A DNA stretch of 64,000 nt, from contig CM062290.1 in the NCBI GenBank assembly GCA_031216915.1, forward strand, positions 166,489,453 through 166,553,452. Direction: 5' to 3'. Both the position numbers and the translations under genes were made by a program. The notes below the pieces were generated by a model. That model made no database searches. It was not told the DNA's origin and was given only the letters and a program-made list of their open reading frames with translations. Positions 1-10,101 of this stretch are shown piece after piece. The DNA is from Pictodentalium vernedei (taxonomy: Eukaryota > Mollusca > Scaphopoda > Dentaliida > Dentaliidae). Numbering within the stretch: the stretch's first letter is position 1; each line of letters opens with the position of its first letter.

Positions 1-65
1 CTAAGGGTATTTTTTTGAGGGTATTATGTCCTAAGGGTATTTTGTCCGAGGGTATTTTATCCTAC
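1..65. repeat. Short tandem repeat around CTAAGGGTATTTTGTC
   Basis: Three to four imperfect copies of a roughly 20-bp unit carrying the word GGGTATTTTGTCC run from the window edge. It probably continues to the left and may be the edge of a larger repeat. Nothing else can be assigned to it. Confidence 0.6.
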
Positions 66-247
66 AATCGTTAAATATAGAGCCAAAAATATGCAATTTT
101 CTCAATTTCAAAATCCGCGGAAGAGAACAATCATACGGACACGAGTGAAATACAGACTTTAGGTAACTAAAATTGAATCGTGGCAGCCCTCTCCTCCCGC
201 GGACACTGATTTACTGGTATAGCATTATGGTGTAAAAAGTGATGTTA

Positions 248-285
248 CCCCCCCCCCCCCCTCCCCCCCTCTCTCTCTTCAAATC
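248..285. repeat. Poly-C / CT tract
   Basis: A run of 14 C is followed by a T, seven C and a CT tract. It is a simple low-complexity tract and likely polymorphic in length. Confidence 0.85.
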
Positions 286-1375
286 TCTTGGATAACTAAA
301 CATTTTAATTTATTCAATTTTTCGTCTCGTTGAGCTCGTCGCAATGAGGTCCGATAAACTATGTTTTAGAAACAGAAATTAAATAAACAAAATAAAATAA
401 AAAACTTTGAAAGGACATTTTTTGGTGAATAGACCTGGTCGGATATGACCGTTGTGTTAGGTAAAGGATTAAAATATTGCGTATGTACCGTGATAAGCAA
501 GACCAAAGCATCCGTCCTCCGTTCTTTCCAGATTAGATGTCTGAACACGTATTCGTGCAGTCAGCACAGACAAGTGACGTCCGCCATGAAAATGTCCCGA
601 GTTAATTCTAGAGAGATAATAATAACTGAGGCGTAGATATTTATAGCGGATATAAAAAGTTTCCGTAAGCTTATCAGTAAAACAGGTTATTCAAGCACCA
701 ATGTTAGTCTGATAAAGGTCGATTGAAAATCAATGAAATAGGTATGTCCACAGTACAAAGCCTTTCTTTTTGAGTCGTCGATAAATGATGCACAAACGGA
801 AATTTTGCACCAGAGCGGCACTCGTATTGACACTGAAGATAATTCTGACTTACTGTTTTTCTCAAACAATCAACTCCCATCGTGTGTGTAAGGGGGGGGG
901 GGGGGGGGGGGGAGGGGAGGGGGGTGACAGATTCCTGACGAAAGGGTGAGTGGACAAGTACAACACTAGGTTTTCCTGTAGAATGGTTTCAGAGTTAAAC
1001 CATATCTTAACGTTATTTGCAGACATATTTCAGGTCAAAAGAATTTTTTCTTATTTTTGGCTTTCAAACTTGAGCTCTTTCATCCTTCGATGAGAAAACA
1101 TGTTTGGAGAATGGATCCATGTACAGGAATGCCATTTCACTGATTCAGAGGTTTCAGTTAGGGCAACGATACTTAGTGGTGTATCTGAAGAAGATTTTTT
1201 AAATGATATTCCTAATGATATTCCTCATAATGCACTAAGCTGAAATTCAGGCTCACCTGAGAAGCCCAAATATGAACCTACAGACTTAATTTGAACAAAC
1301 TTAAATCTGAGCCCCCTAAGGATGGTGTATACCAATCTGAAAAAATCCAACTAGTGGATGTGAAGAAGAATATGT
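286..1375. other. No recognised gene; one poly-G tract
   Basis: Short ORFs of about 60 codons occur on both strands but none shows a recognisable domain or a splice context. Positions 892-912 are 21 consecutive G followed by further G-rich sequence to about 924. I see no transposon ends in this stretch. Confidence 0.5.
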
Positions 1376-1628
1376 TTAATCCTTTACCCAACATAACGGC
1401 CAAAACCGGCCAGTGCTATTCTATAAAATCGCCAATTAATTTTCATTATTTTTTCATTTTTTTTGTCTTAAAACCATAGGTTATGACCCTTGTTGGAACG
1501 AGCTTGATGTGCTCGTTCCAACGAGGGGTCATAACCTATGCTTTTGAGACAAAAATGAAAAAAAGTTAGTTATTCAAGAATTTTTTTTTGCAAGTGTCGT
1601 CTGCTTTCCATGTTAGGTAAAGGGTTAA
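1376..1628. mobile_element. TTAA hairpin MITE, subfamily B (piggyBac-like)
   Basis: The element is bounded by TTAA on both sides, with left terminus TTAATCCTTTACCCAACA and right terminus GGTAAAGGGTTAA. The centre is a long hairpin: GGAACGAGC meets its complement, flanked by inner arms reading ATAGGTTATGACCC and GGGGTCATAACCTAT. There is no coding capacity. TTAA duplication with CCC/GGG ends is the hallmark of piggyBac-type transposition, although no transposase is present to prove the superfamily. Confidence 0.85.
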
Positions 1629-1654
1629 AGAATATTTTTCATGTTTCACCAAGT

Positions 1655-1960
1655 TAAAATCAGGATTAAGTGCTTTGCCCAAGGACACAACACAGTTACC
1701 ACTGGTGGGGATCAAACTGAACCTTTCAGTTTGAAGTCCAATGCTGTAACCACTGAGTTACCACACTCCCAGCATCTATGGCTATGTCATGACTCCAACA
1801 TAACTGCAATGTTTTTGTGCCTATACATGTACGGTCCCACTTTAGACAACTTCCACATCAGGCATTGATTATCAGGTCACATTTTATCAGTAAAGCTGAA
1901 CCTGTGTACTATAGTAAACAAGCACTGCTGCACTTTCCGGGTGGTCTCACATGGGACAAA
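1655..1960 (-). mobile_element. SINE fragments (tRNA-like head piece plus second-family body)
   Basis: Positions 1663-1771 carry the inverted SINE head, including the word TGCCCAAGGACACAACAC, a degenerate B-box region and a degenerate A-box region. From 1772 the sequence switches to the body of a second SINE family (AGCATCTATGGCTATGTCATG; best copy at 9639-9862). No clean target duplication is visible, so these are old fragments. Confidence 0.6.
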
Positions 1961-2298
1961 AGCCTAAACAATAGTTCAATGAATAGATCTGCAGATTGAA
2001 CCCAGAGGTCTATTGGCTGAAATTTTACTTGTACATCTAATTTTATTCTCACAGAATGCAAGTTATTGTCTTGGTGGAAACCCACTACTCAAGTGTTCTC
2101 GTCAGACATGTTAAGTGTCACTATTTTAGAGGGAGACTCACTATTTTCCACATTAATATTTTGTTAAATGAGCCAGAAAATTGGGAATTTTAACAGAATC
2201 TCACTATTACAGTCAATAAGTTTTCCTTTTTGAGGCATATAAAATTCAAAATCTCACTATTTTGGCTCCAAAATCACACTATTTAGCCCTTCATCAGC

Positions 2299-2546
2299 TT
2301 AACCCTTTACCCAACGCAGACGATATCAAAATTTATTATTTTAAATATCATTTTTTCAAATTTTTCAAAAAAATTCAACAAAACCATATCATGTGACCCC
2401 TCATTGGAACGAGCTCGATGAGCTCGTTCCAACAAGGGGTCATGTGATATGGTTTTGTTGAAATTTTTTGAAAAATAATATTTTTTCAACTGCTTAATTT
2501 GTATATTACGCGGCGGATGCGGGCGATTCATTGGGTAAAGGGTTAA
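2299..2546. mobile_element. TTAA hairpin MITE, subfamily A
   Basis: The termini are TTAACCCTTTACCCAACG and GGGTAAAGGGTTAA. The inner arms read CATATCATGTGACCCC and its complement around a hairpin built on GGAACGAGCTC. The tandem duplicate of the flank at 2690-2710 preserves the empty site (TCATCAGC-TTAA-CATGTC), so the element boundaries and the 4-bp TTAA duplication are directly visible. Confidence 0.92.
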
Positions 2547-2860
2547 CATGTCTGGTTCTAGTGATAATGCCCACTCCTTATAATATCAACAAAATAATTT
2601 TTATTACACCGATATTGGGACAACCAATATTATCACCATTATGTTTGTGCATATATTTGTTTTGGTCCAAAAATTGCACTATTTTGCCCTTCATCAGCTT
2701 AACATGTCTGGTTCTAGTGATAATGCCCACTCCTTATAATATCAACAAAATAATTTTTATTACACCAATATTGGGACTACCAATATTATCACCATTATGT
2801 TTGTACACAAAATGTTGTATCAACAGTCAAGCTCTTGTTCATAAGGCCATATCTCAACAA
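2543..2860. repeat. Two-copy tandem duplication, unit about 157 bp
   Basis: The segment beginning TTAACATGTCTGGTTCTAG (2543) is repeated beginning at 2699. The copies are nearly identical over the shared part. Copy 1 ends in TTTGCCCTTCATCAGC just before copy 2, and the same flank precedes the MITE at 2299. The duplication creates a chance 115-codon ORF that is not a gene. Confidence 0.85.
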
Positions 2861-2989
2861 GTCGAAAACGAGTCGTGATACAGCCCCAGAAACAAGAGCG
2901 AGAGTCTGATACAACATTTTGTACATAAATGAGAAGAACTTTACCAAACAAGATTATATTGGTAAATTTCTACTTGAACTATGGGAAAA

Positions 2990-3260
2990 ATTACTACTTG
3001 AAATTTTGATATATCAGCATCTGAGCATGCTGCTGGCAGATATTCATACCCAGGACAGTATTTCACTTGTCGCAGCCACTCTTGCCACTGAAAGAAGTAT
3101 AATTTGGGCACATTTAATCAAATTCCCCCCCCCCCCCCCTGTAAATGTCATGGATTCTGTCTCTAATGATTTCTTGAGTTAAATTTAGTTGAACTTTCCA
3201 TCAAATCTAGTCATGGCTGCTTTGAAGCAGCCATGACTAGATTTGATGAAAAATATCTTT
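2990..3260 (+). repeat. Dispersed repeat with hairpin end
   Basis: This segment is homologous, in reverse orientation, to about 15550-15800; words shared after reversal include ATAATTTGGGC and CATTTAATCAAATT. It ends in a near-perfect hairpin at 3200-3248 (arms around TCATGGCTGC). A 15-C tract at 3125-3139 lies inside. The element class is unknown. Confidence 0.6.
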
Positions 3261-3436
3261 AAAAATACTCTGTAGGTCAAGAGTTTAAGGATTCAGCAGG
3301 TATTTAGAAGGGCTTAGATATGGTGTTCAATCACTAAAAATGGTAAAAAACAATTTGAATTTTCACACGGTAACATTTGGAAAATGCCATCCATATAAAA
3401 AGGGTCAAAGTTGTTCGAAATTGTGCAGTATTTTTT

Positions 3437-3640
3437 TCTGGTTTTTGAGATTAGTTTCAGCATCTGTGGCTATATCATGGGACCAGACACAATTTAGGCC
3501 AATAGTTTAAACAGTGCTGCCTACTTTTAGATGAATTGCACCTAAGAAATTGGTTACCAGGTCCTGCTGTGCCAGTAAAACTGAACATGTTTACTGCAGT
3601 AAAGAAGCACTGCCCCACTTCCCAGAAATTTGAAACAATC
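3437..3640 (-). mobile_element. Second-family SINE fragment
   Basis: The sequence resembles 1772-1950 and 9720-9850: AGCATCTGTGGCTATATCATG near the start and AAGCACTGCCCCACTTCCC near the end. There are no clear ends or target duplication. Confidence 0.5.
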
Positions 3641-3784
3641 TTTTAGGACCTACACACAACTCTTCAAAAGTTCTCTCAGTTCAAGTCCAAATAAAATCTG
3701 CAGTGAGAATCAATGTAATGTGGTGTTTATTCCCTTTTTTAAATTTGAATTTGAATCACATCTCAGCTTTCAAGAGAAGTGGAT

Positions 3785-3854
3785 TTCAGTAGCTCTGTTT
3801 TACTCATAAAATAGGACCCAGTCACCAATGCTTGGGGCGGAGAAATATGTGACT

Positions 3855-3918
<64 letters not shown>

Positions 3919-3920
3919 AG
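3785..3920 (+). mobile_element. SINE 3' end with (TAAA)n tail
   Basis: The word AATAGGACCCAGTCACCAAT and GCTTGGGG match the reverse of the second SINE family at about 9755-9800. They are followed by ATATGTGACTTTAAAT and a tail of about 15 TAAA/AAAT units at 3855-3919. The body is internally deleted. Confidence 0.65.
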
Positions 3921-4369
3921 TGAATTTCAGCCTGCAGTACATGCAGACTGTATTACATTGGAGGTTCTATTCAGACAAGTCTCAAAATCCATGAAAACAC
4001 TTAAGAACCACAAGCAGTGTTTCAGAGAATAAATCTCCAGATTGAACCCCAAAGTCCATCAGCTGAAACTTTACATGTGCCTCTTATTCTTTTTGACAGA
4101 GAATGAGTTATTACAGTACTGTGATGCAAATATCAGAGAATTTCAACTGAATCACAACAGGGTTGCAATCAAGCTGAAATTATCTGTGCACTTTCCTGCC
4201 CAGAGCATTGTAGAATCTCACTTTTCAAAACCCCCAAGAAAATCAGTAAAACTGATGGATGCTCCCTGACTGTTGACTTAGTGAACAAGCAGATTCGTAA
4301 AACTGGTCCCCCACTATGGGAAATCATTTGGCACATGTCTTTTAAATGCAAGGACTGTAACTCTGCTGA

Positions 4370-5010
4370 AAAACATGCAGAAAACTTTCTTCTAACATGT
4401 GCAGGAGTGGCTTGTCACAAGGATCCCTCATACCAAATTTCATTGAAATCCATCCACTCACTGCTGAGATAATGCAGTGGACGGATGGATGGACAGATGA
4501 ATGGAAAGATGGACAAAGTGGCCCTTTTTTATAACATGTGCAGGAGTAGCTTGTCACAAGGATTCCTTGTACCAAATTTCATTGATTTTCATACACTCAC
4601 TGCAGAGATATTTCCACAGAGGGAAAAAAATTTGCAAAGGAAGGACCGTAAAAAAGTGAATAATATGTGGGCAACATTTTTTATAAAATGTGCAGGAGCA
4701 GCTTGTCACAAGGATCCCTCATACCAAATTTCATTGAAATCCATCCCTGCCCAGGTAAGATATCGGTGTGTACTGAAAAAATTCATGAAAACTTGAGAAA
4801 GTAAAGACTGTAACCCTGGTGAAAAATATGCGGGCAACGTTTTTATAATATGTGCAGGAGTGGCTTGCCACATAGATCCCTCATACCAAATTCTATTGAA
4901 ACCGATCTACTTACTGCTGAGATATCGCTGCAGATGGATGGATGGATGGACAGATGGATGGACAGAGTGGTGACTATATGCTCCCCAAAAACTTTCTCGG
5001 AGAGCATAAA
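4370..5010 (+). mobile_element. Tandem-core element with 3' hairpin (HINE/pearl-like)
   Basis: About four imperfect units carry the word AGGAGTGGCTTGTCACAAGG and CATACCAAATTTCATTG. They are followed by a GATGGATGGACA microsatellite (4932-4966) and a terminal hairpin at about 4978-5008, where TGCTCCCC pairs with GGAGAGCA, ending in TAAAAA. A tandem core, a GA/TGGA microsatellite and a 3' stem-loop are the layout of the Helentron-derived HINE/pearl group known from molluscs. The left boundary is not resolved, and no helicase gene is present. Confidence 0.6.
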
Positions 5011-5260
5011 AATTCTAAAACATTGCATCTCAGATGATATTTTCATTTGATTTTTCTTATTCCACCTCGGGAATATTTTCAAGCACTTTGGCCATCAGTA
5101 TAATTCTCTTTGGAATTTGATGCTGTTATGGGTGTTTGTTTACTCACTTTCCGAGTAGTTTGCACACAGACTACCATTAATGAAATGTGATGTCCTTTTA
5201 CTTACAAAGATATAGAGATATTCATCTGTGCTCCGGTTTAAAACAGAGGTGATGCACTAT
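5011..5260. other. No feature recognised
   Basis: AT-rich sequence without a credible ORF, terminal repeat or match to other repeats in the window. Confidence 0.4.
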
Positions 5261-5510
5261 TTAACTGGTAGAGTGCTAAGTTATTTTTGGTTGTCAAAAT
5301 TTGTTCATGTGTCTTTGCCTTGTTACAATTTATGGGAGAGTGCCAAGGGACACTCTCCCATAAATTCTAACAAGGCAAACCCATATAGACTAAATAATTT
5401 CACTTCTGAGATAATATGAAGCACATCCACAGAATATGACACCTTCAGGCTGGGGTACCTGCTCTTCATATTAAAGCCCTGATAGTGACTTCTAGCACTC
5501 TACCAGTTAA
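5261..5510. mobile_element. TTAA hairpin MITE, family C
   Basis: The ends are TTAACTGGTAGAGTGCTA and TAGCACTCTACCAGTTAA, a perfect terminal inverted repeat of 18 bp including TTAA. A central hairpin at 5312-5388 has arms around ATGGGAGAGTGCC. It is 250 bp long and non-coding. It has the same architecture as families A and B but unrelated arms. Confidence 0.9.
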
Positions 5511-5747
5511 GGGCTAGATTGATTCCCGGCCATAACAGCTTCAAATTTCCATACAGAACTGGACTGTGGCTTCAAGCTCTTAACAGGTAGAGTGCCAAGT
5601 TATTTTTCTTTCAATGCTGATTTTTAACATGAGTATTTTTTTCCAAAGATACCATACTACCATCAAGGCGAGATTTAGTTTAGGAACATTTTCTTTATCA
5701 TTTATTGTTTTGTTACTGTTTATTGGAGAGTGACTGTTGGCACTCAC

Positions 5748-6053
5748 CAATACCGCGTTGTGTCCTTGGGCAAGACACTTCACCCCGATTGCCTACATGG
5801 GGGCACGATGACGCTTTGTACTGAGGCGTACTGCACGTCGATGGTGCACATGTTTTCAACCAATCTAACCCTGCCTGTGCTGCGGTGCAGAGTTCAGAGT
5901 TACGATGTTGGAGAGCTGACAGCTGCTCGTCGTTGCTCGGTGGTTCTCTCCGGGTACTCCGGCTTCCTCCACCCGTAAAACTGTCACGGTCACGATTAGC
6001 CATTGTGCATAAGTATGTGACCTTAAACACCAATAAATAATAATAATAATAAT
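5748..6053 (+). mobile_element. 5'-truncated tRNA-SINE, family 1
   Basis: It starts inside the body at CGCGTTGTGTCCTTGGGC and lacks the A and B boxes. It ends in GTGACCTTAAACACCAATAA followed by (TAA)n. Flanks ACTCACCAATA and ACTTTCCAATA are a plausible, slightly decayed target duplication. The insertion sits in the loop region of the family C hairpin. Confidence 0.8.
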
Positions 6054-6136
6054 ACTTTCCAATAAATTGCAACAAAACAATTTTATATTAAAATTTCTTT
6101 ATCTACTGTTGCACAAACGAATGCACACAGTGTAAA

Positions 6137-7058
6137 TAGGGCCCTGCGAAGCTTTGAGTATTCGATTTGATGTCGACATCGCTTTGGTATTTGTATATCG
6201 ATCTCGAATAGTTTGCCGATTCGTTAGTCAAACGAACGTTCGAGGAAAACGAATCAGTGTTTGACAATGTCAACATCGGCTGAAATAAGGAGCAAACTCT
6301 TCCAGTTTTAATGTTTCTATCAGGAAAATAGTCAAATTCATTGCAAAATTCTGTCGTTTCACTTTCAGTTTACGATTCCCAGAAAACCACACACCGCTAA
6401 ATCGCTATTTATAGATTTCCAGGAATTCATGAGAGAGTTATTCGCGGAATCCCATTTGCTCAGCGGCTCTGTCGTTCATTTAGTCTCGTATTTTCTTAGA
6501 AGCATGGTAATAGTGATCATCATGGCTACTAGCAGTAGAAAGCAAGTTAAGCAACCATCTTCTCATAGTGTGAGTTATTGAGTTGAGAACGGACCGAAAT
6601 CTACAAGACCCGAATCCTCATGATACAAAAATAACCAAACATTACAATAATGAGGTTCCTATAAGATGTACATGTATTTAGCCACGCTAACGTATGTGAA
6701 GTTAGCAGCTGTAGCCGACTTCAACCCATGGGAATTAATGTGCCACTTGTATTACATTTGTGCTTTTAATTCTCATGTTTCAATTTAGTGGTTTGCCTCC
6801 AATGTCTCTGGGCAGTAACGCCTTAATTTCTGTCCATATTTATGTCTTGAATTTATTGTCTGGCCAAGTGAACATCTGAATGGCCATTCAACGAGAAAGA
6901 ACATTAAAACAACATCAAGTTATGTCAACGATCTCTTCTCGCAGTGCTTTCCGGACATTTCTGCACAAGAGAATGCCAGTTATAGTTATTTCTCGAGTTT
7001 ATCCTGATTCGATTCGAGATTCGATTCGAACATAAATTTCCCGATTCGCAGGGCCCTA
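6137..7058. mobile_element. Non-autonomous hAT transposon (922 bp)
   Basis: The terminal inverted repeat is TAGGGCCCTGCGAA / TTCGCAGGGCCCTA. It is flanked by 8-bp duplications AGTGTAAA and TGTGTAAA (7 of 8 match). Eight-base duplications with TAGGG..CCCTA ends are characteristic of hAT. Subterminal TTCGATTCGA-type words recur near both ends. There is no transposase ORF. Confidence 0.88.
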
Positions 7059-7326
7059 TGTGTAAAGCCACTAATGTGGCTTTCAGCACTTTTCAGTAGA
7101 GCCCTCATAGTGGCTTCTAGCACTCTATCAGTTAAGCCACCAGACCAATTCTGTAAGAAGTTTGATGCTGTTATGGCCTGGAGCCAACCCAGACCTCAAA
7201 CAGGTTGTCATCGATGTTTAGATTCACTCATCTGGAATATTTCAGTTGGCTGGAAAATCGAACCCGCAGTTTGCGTTTCTGACCAACTGATTTATTCTGG
7301 ATGATTGAATCTGAAATATTTCATTA

Positions 7327-7634
7327 TTTATTTATTGGTGTTTAAGGTCAAATATTTCTGCACAATGGCTAATCATAACCATGACAGTTTTACGGGTTGG
7401 AGGAAGCCAGAGTACCCGGAGAGAACCACTGAGCAACGGCGAGCAACTGTCAGCTCCCCAACATACTAACTCCACACAAGCAGGGTTAGCATTGGTTGAA
7501 GACAAGTGCATCATCGACGTGCAGTACGCCTTAGTACACAGTGTCACCATGCCCCCACATGGGCAATGGGGGTGAAGTGTCTTGCCCAAGGACACAATGC
7601 AGTTGCCGCAGGTGGGATTCGAACCGAGGACCTC
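7327..7634 (-). mobile_element. 5'-truncated tRNA-SINE, family 1
   Basis: In minus orientation it begins within the head, keeping the B box (GGTTCGAATCCC), runs through the CTTGGGCAAGACACTTC block, and ends with the tail CACCAATAAATAAA. A perfect 13-bp target duplication, AAATATTTCATTA, lies at 7314-7326 and 7635-7647, showing LINE-type integration. Confidence 0.92.
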
Positions 7635-7647
7635 AAATATTTCATTA

Positions 7648-8192
7648 AGATTCATTTTCTGTAAATCAAAGCAAGAAATGTTGCTCAACTTGCCTTGATT
7701 TGATCGACATTTTGATGACATTACAATTAGAAATGAAGTCTCACCACAGCTGTAGTTTTATGATTATGCCAGGCAGTTCCACAAATTATATTAATATCTT
7801 GATGTTTTCAAAGGGAATTGAATACTAATTAATTGGAATATTGATAACTGGGGCAGAAAAGAATACCTGTATATCTTGGTAAGTAAAGGCACATCACATT
7901 ACATCAACAGTCGACTGGAAGTAAATTTTCACAAAAAGTGGGTGAACAAACAACCCATAACAGCATCAAATTCTGAACAGAATGAGACGGGTGGTCTGAG
8001 AGCTTGTGGTGCTTTGAGAGCTTGGAATATTTTATTTGTGAAATCTTAATTCACTTGTGTAAATGTGTCGCAATTACATGAATGTTTAGTAAAGCAAAGG
8101 AGGAGAGTAACACCAATCATAGCATCATGATAAAATTTCAGAGAGCAGCCTTACTTCTTCATATGACAATCCCAGAATTGGTTGACTATAAA
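7648..8192. other. No feature recognised
   Basis: AT-rich unique-looking sequence. I find no terminal repeats and no ORF with recognisable content. Confidence 0.4.
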
Positions 8193-8442
8193 TTAACCCT
8201 TTACCTAACATGAAAAGCAGATGACACTTTCAAACAAACTTCTCGAATAACTAATTTTTTTCATTTTTTGTCTCAAAAACATAGGTTATGACCTCATTAG
8301 AACGAGCTCAGTGAGCTCGTTGCAAAGAGCGTCATAACCTATGTTTCTGAGACAAAAAAAAATGAAAATATAATGAAAACGAATTGGCGATTGTTGTGAA
8401 TAGCACTGGCCGATTTTGGAAGTTATGGTGGGTAAAGGGTAC
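8193..8442. mobile_element. TTAA hairpin MITE, subfamily B
   Basis: The left end is TTAACCCTTTACCTAACATG and the right end GTGGGTAAAGGGTA has lost the final TTAA match. Inner arms are ATAGGTTATGACC and its complement, with the central hairpin around GAGCTCAGTGAGCTC. Confidence 0.85.
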
Positions 8443-8723
8443 GAAACCATATTATACAAGTTGATCCCACAGGGATGAGAGTAGAATATAAGTAAATTTG
8501 CTGCAATTAGCTAAATATTTTATACTTTTATGGAAATGGTTGTGAAAAGTATGTTTCAACAAAATATAGACTGATGCAGTTACGTGTAAACGGCAACTGA
8601 CAGATATTTCATTTTAATCCATTTACATGAAAACTATCTAACAGACCATTTTCATGTAAATTTAAGGAAAATAAAATTTGAGGATTTTGTGCACTAATCA
8701 ACTGAAACAAACAAAAAATCTGC

Positions 8724-9212
8724 TTAATCCTTTACCCAACACATGGGATATCAAATTTATTTATTCTAATTAGTGTTTATTCAAATTTTTCTAAAAAATT
8801 CAAAAGAACCAAATCATGTGGCCCCTCAATGGTGAGCTCGTTCCAATGAGAGGTCACATGATATGGTTTTGTTGAAATTTTTTGAAAAATGTATTTTTTC
8901 AACGGCTTAATTTATAAATTATGTGTGCAGATGCAAGCCAGAAAATAAGCAGACTGTCATCTGCAAAATGAGGTCCCCAGAGGGTGAATTTAGGGATGCT
9001 ACCCTGCACAGCAGGGTGGCATCACTAAATTTACCCTCTGTGAACCTCAATCTGAATCCGGGTCTCAAATCTACACAGAAAGAGGATAAATTGGCCCACT
9101 GTATGGGATAGCATCATTAAATTCACCCTCTGTGGACCTCATTTTGGAAATGTCAGACTGCTGATTTTCAGGCCTGTCCAGTTGCTGCCTCTTTGTTAGG
9201 CCAAGGGTTAAA
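8724..9212. mobile_element. TTAA MITE subfamily A with a nested inverted-repeat element
   Basis: The left end is TTAATCCTTTACCCAACA and the right end AGGCCAAGGGTTAA, with inner arms CAAATCATGTGGCCCC and GGTCACATGATATGG. A second palindromic element sits at about 8945-9170. Its arms read AATGAGGTCCCCAGAGGGTG and, inverted, CACCCTCTGTGGACCTCATT. The nested piece has short outer arms (GCAGACTGTCATC and AATGTCAGACTGC). Confidence 0.7.
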
Positions 9213-9580
9213 TCTTTCATCCCTCATCCCATCACATACGGCCAGTGATCAAACTTCTAATTGAAAGAGCTTCTGTACCCATTTCTAAAGCGAGGGTTAT
9301 TGGTAGAAATCATATTAACTGAAAAGCCACAATATCAATTAAGTATTTTATTGTTTATTTAAATTCAACATTAGGTAAAATGTAATAATAAAATATGTTA
9401 TGAAACAAAACAGCATACATAAATGCACCGCACTTACATGAAACATAAACAGCAACCAACTAAACAGTCAAACAAACAACTCACTGTTTTTTATTATCAA
9501 GAAATAAGTGTGATGAATTACCAGTTGTTGCTTTCACACTTGTACACAATGTGTTCTTTCAGATGATAACCAAGTGTTTT
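9213..9580. other. No feature recognised
   Basis: AT-rich sequence with an A-rich stretch around 9370-9470. There is no ORF or repeat end that I can support. Confidence 0.4.
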
Positions 9581-10034
9581 TTAACCCTTTAACAAAAAAC
9601 GCCACTTAATTTTTTTATTTTTTCATTTTTTTGTCTCATTTATTGATTGTTGTTTATGGTCACATACTTTTGCACAATGGCTAATCATGACCACAACATG
9701 GAGATAAAGTCAAGGTCAGTCAATAGTTTATACCCCATGTTGCCTATTTTAGAGGACTCGCACCCCAAGCATTAGTGACTGGTTCCTATTTTACCAGTGA
9801 AACAGAACTTGTTTACCACAGGAAACAAGCACTGCTTCACTTCCCGGGGTTCCCACGGGGGATTTTTTGTCTCAAAAACATAGGTTATGACCCCTCACTG
9901 GAACGTTCTCGATGAGCTCATTCCAAAGAGGGGTCATAACCCATGTTTTTTAAACAAAAAAAATGAAAAAAATTAGTTGTTCAAGAATTTTGTTTGCAGG
10001 TGTCGTCTGCTTTTCAGGTAAGGTAAAGGGTTAA
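9581..10034. mobile_element. TTAA MITE subfamily B interrupted by a SINE
   Basis: The left end is TTAACCCTTTAACAAAAAAC and the right end is GGTAAAGGGTTAA. The hairpin centre lies at about 9893-9935, with arms ATAGGTTATGACCCC and GGGGTCATAACCCAT. The left arm is interrupted by the SINE at 9639-9862; without it the element is of normal length (about 230 bp). Confidence 0.88.
9639..9862 (-). mobile_element. SINE, family 2, nested in a MITE arm
   Basis: A perfect 12-bp target duplication, TTTTTTGTCTCA, lies at 9627-9638 and 9863-9874. In minus orientation the 3' part (GTGGTCATGATTAGCCATTG, then the tail) matches SINE family 1. The rest is a different body, with words such as AGTGAAGCAGTGCTTG. 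This is the cleanest copy of family 2 and shows that the two SINEs share a 3' end. Confidence 0.88.
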
Positions 10035-10101
10035 CAGAAGACCACTCTCACCATACAGTACACAGCAGAATGCAACATCAAATCCACAGATTGGTTGGTT
10101 T

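Larger units (their letters stand above)
5580..7135. mobile_element. TTAA MITE family C interrupted by a SINE and a hAT
   Basis: The left end is TTAACAGGTAGAGTGCCAAG and the right end is TAGCACTCTATCAGTTAA. The interior hairpin arms (TTATTGGAGAGTG and CTTTCCAATAAATTG) are separated by a SINE at 5748-6053. The right half is split by a 922-bp hAT at 6137-7058. Removing both leaves an element of ordinary family C size. Confidence 0.8.

Noticed and set aside
2531-2878. 115-codon ORF as a gene
   Set aside because: It is produced by a 157-bp tandem duplication read through twice, with repeated residues and no domain.
7332-7721. 129-codon minus-strand ORF
   Set aside because: Its codons are mainly a SINE in antisense or sense frame; related peptides appear at every SINE copy (5730, 11098, 18764, 62595).
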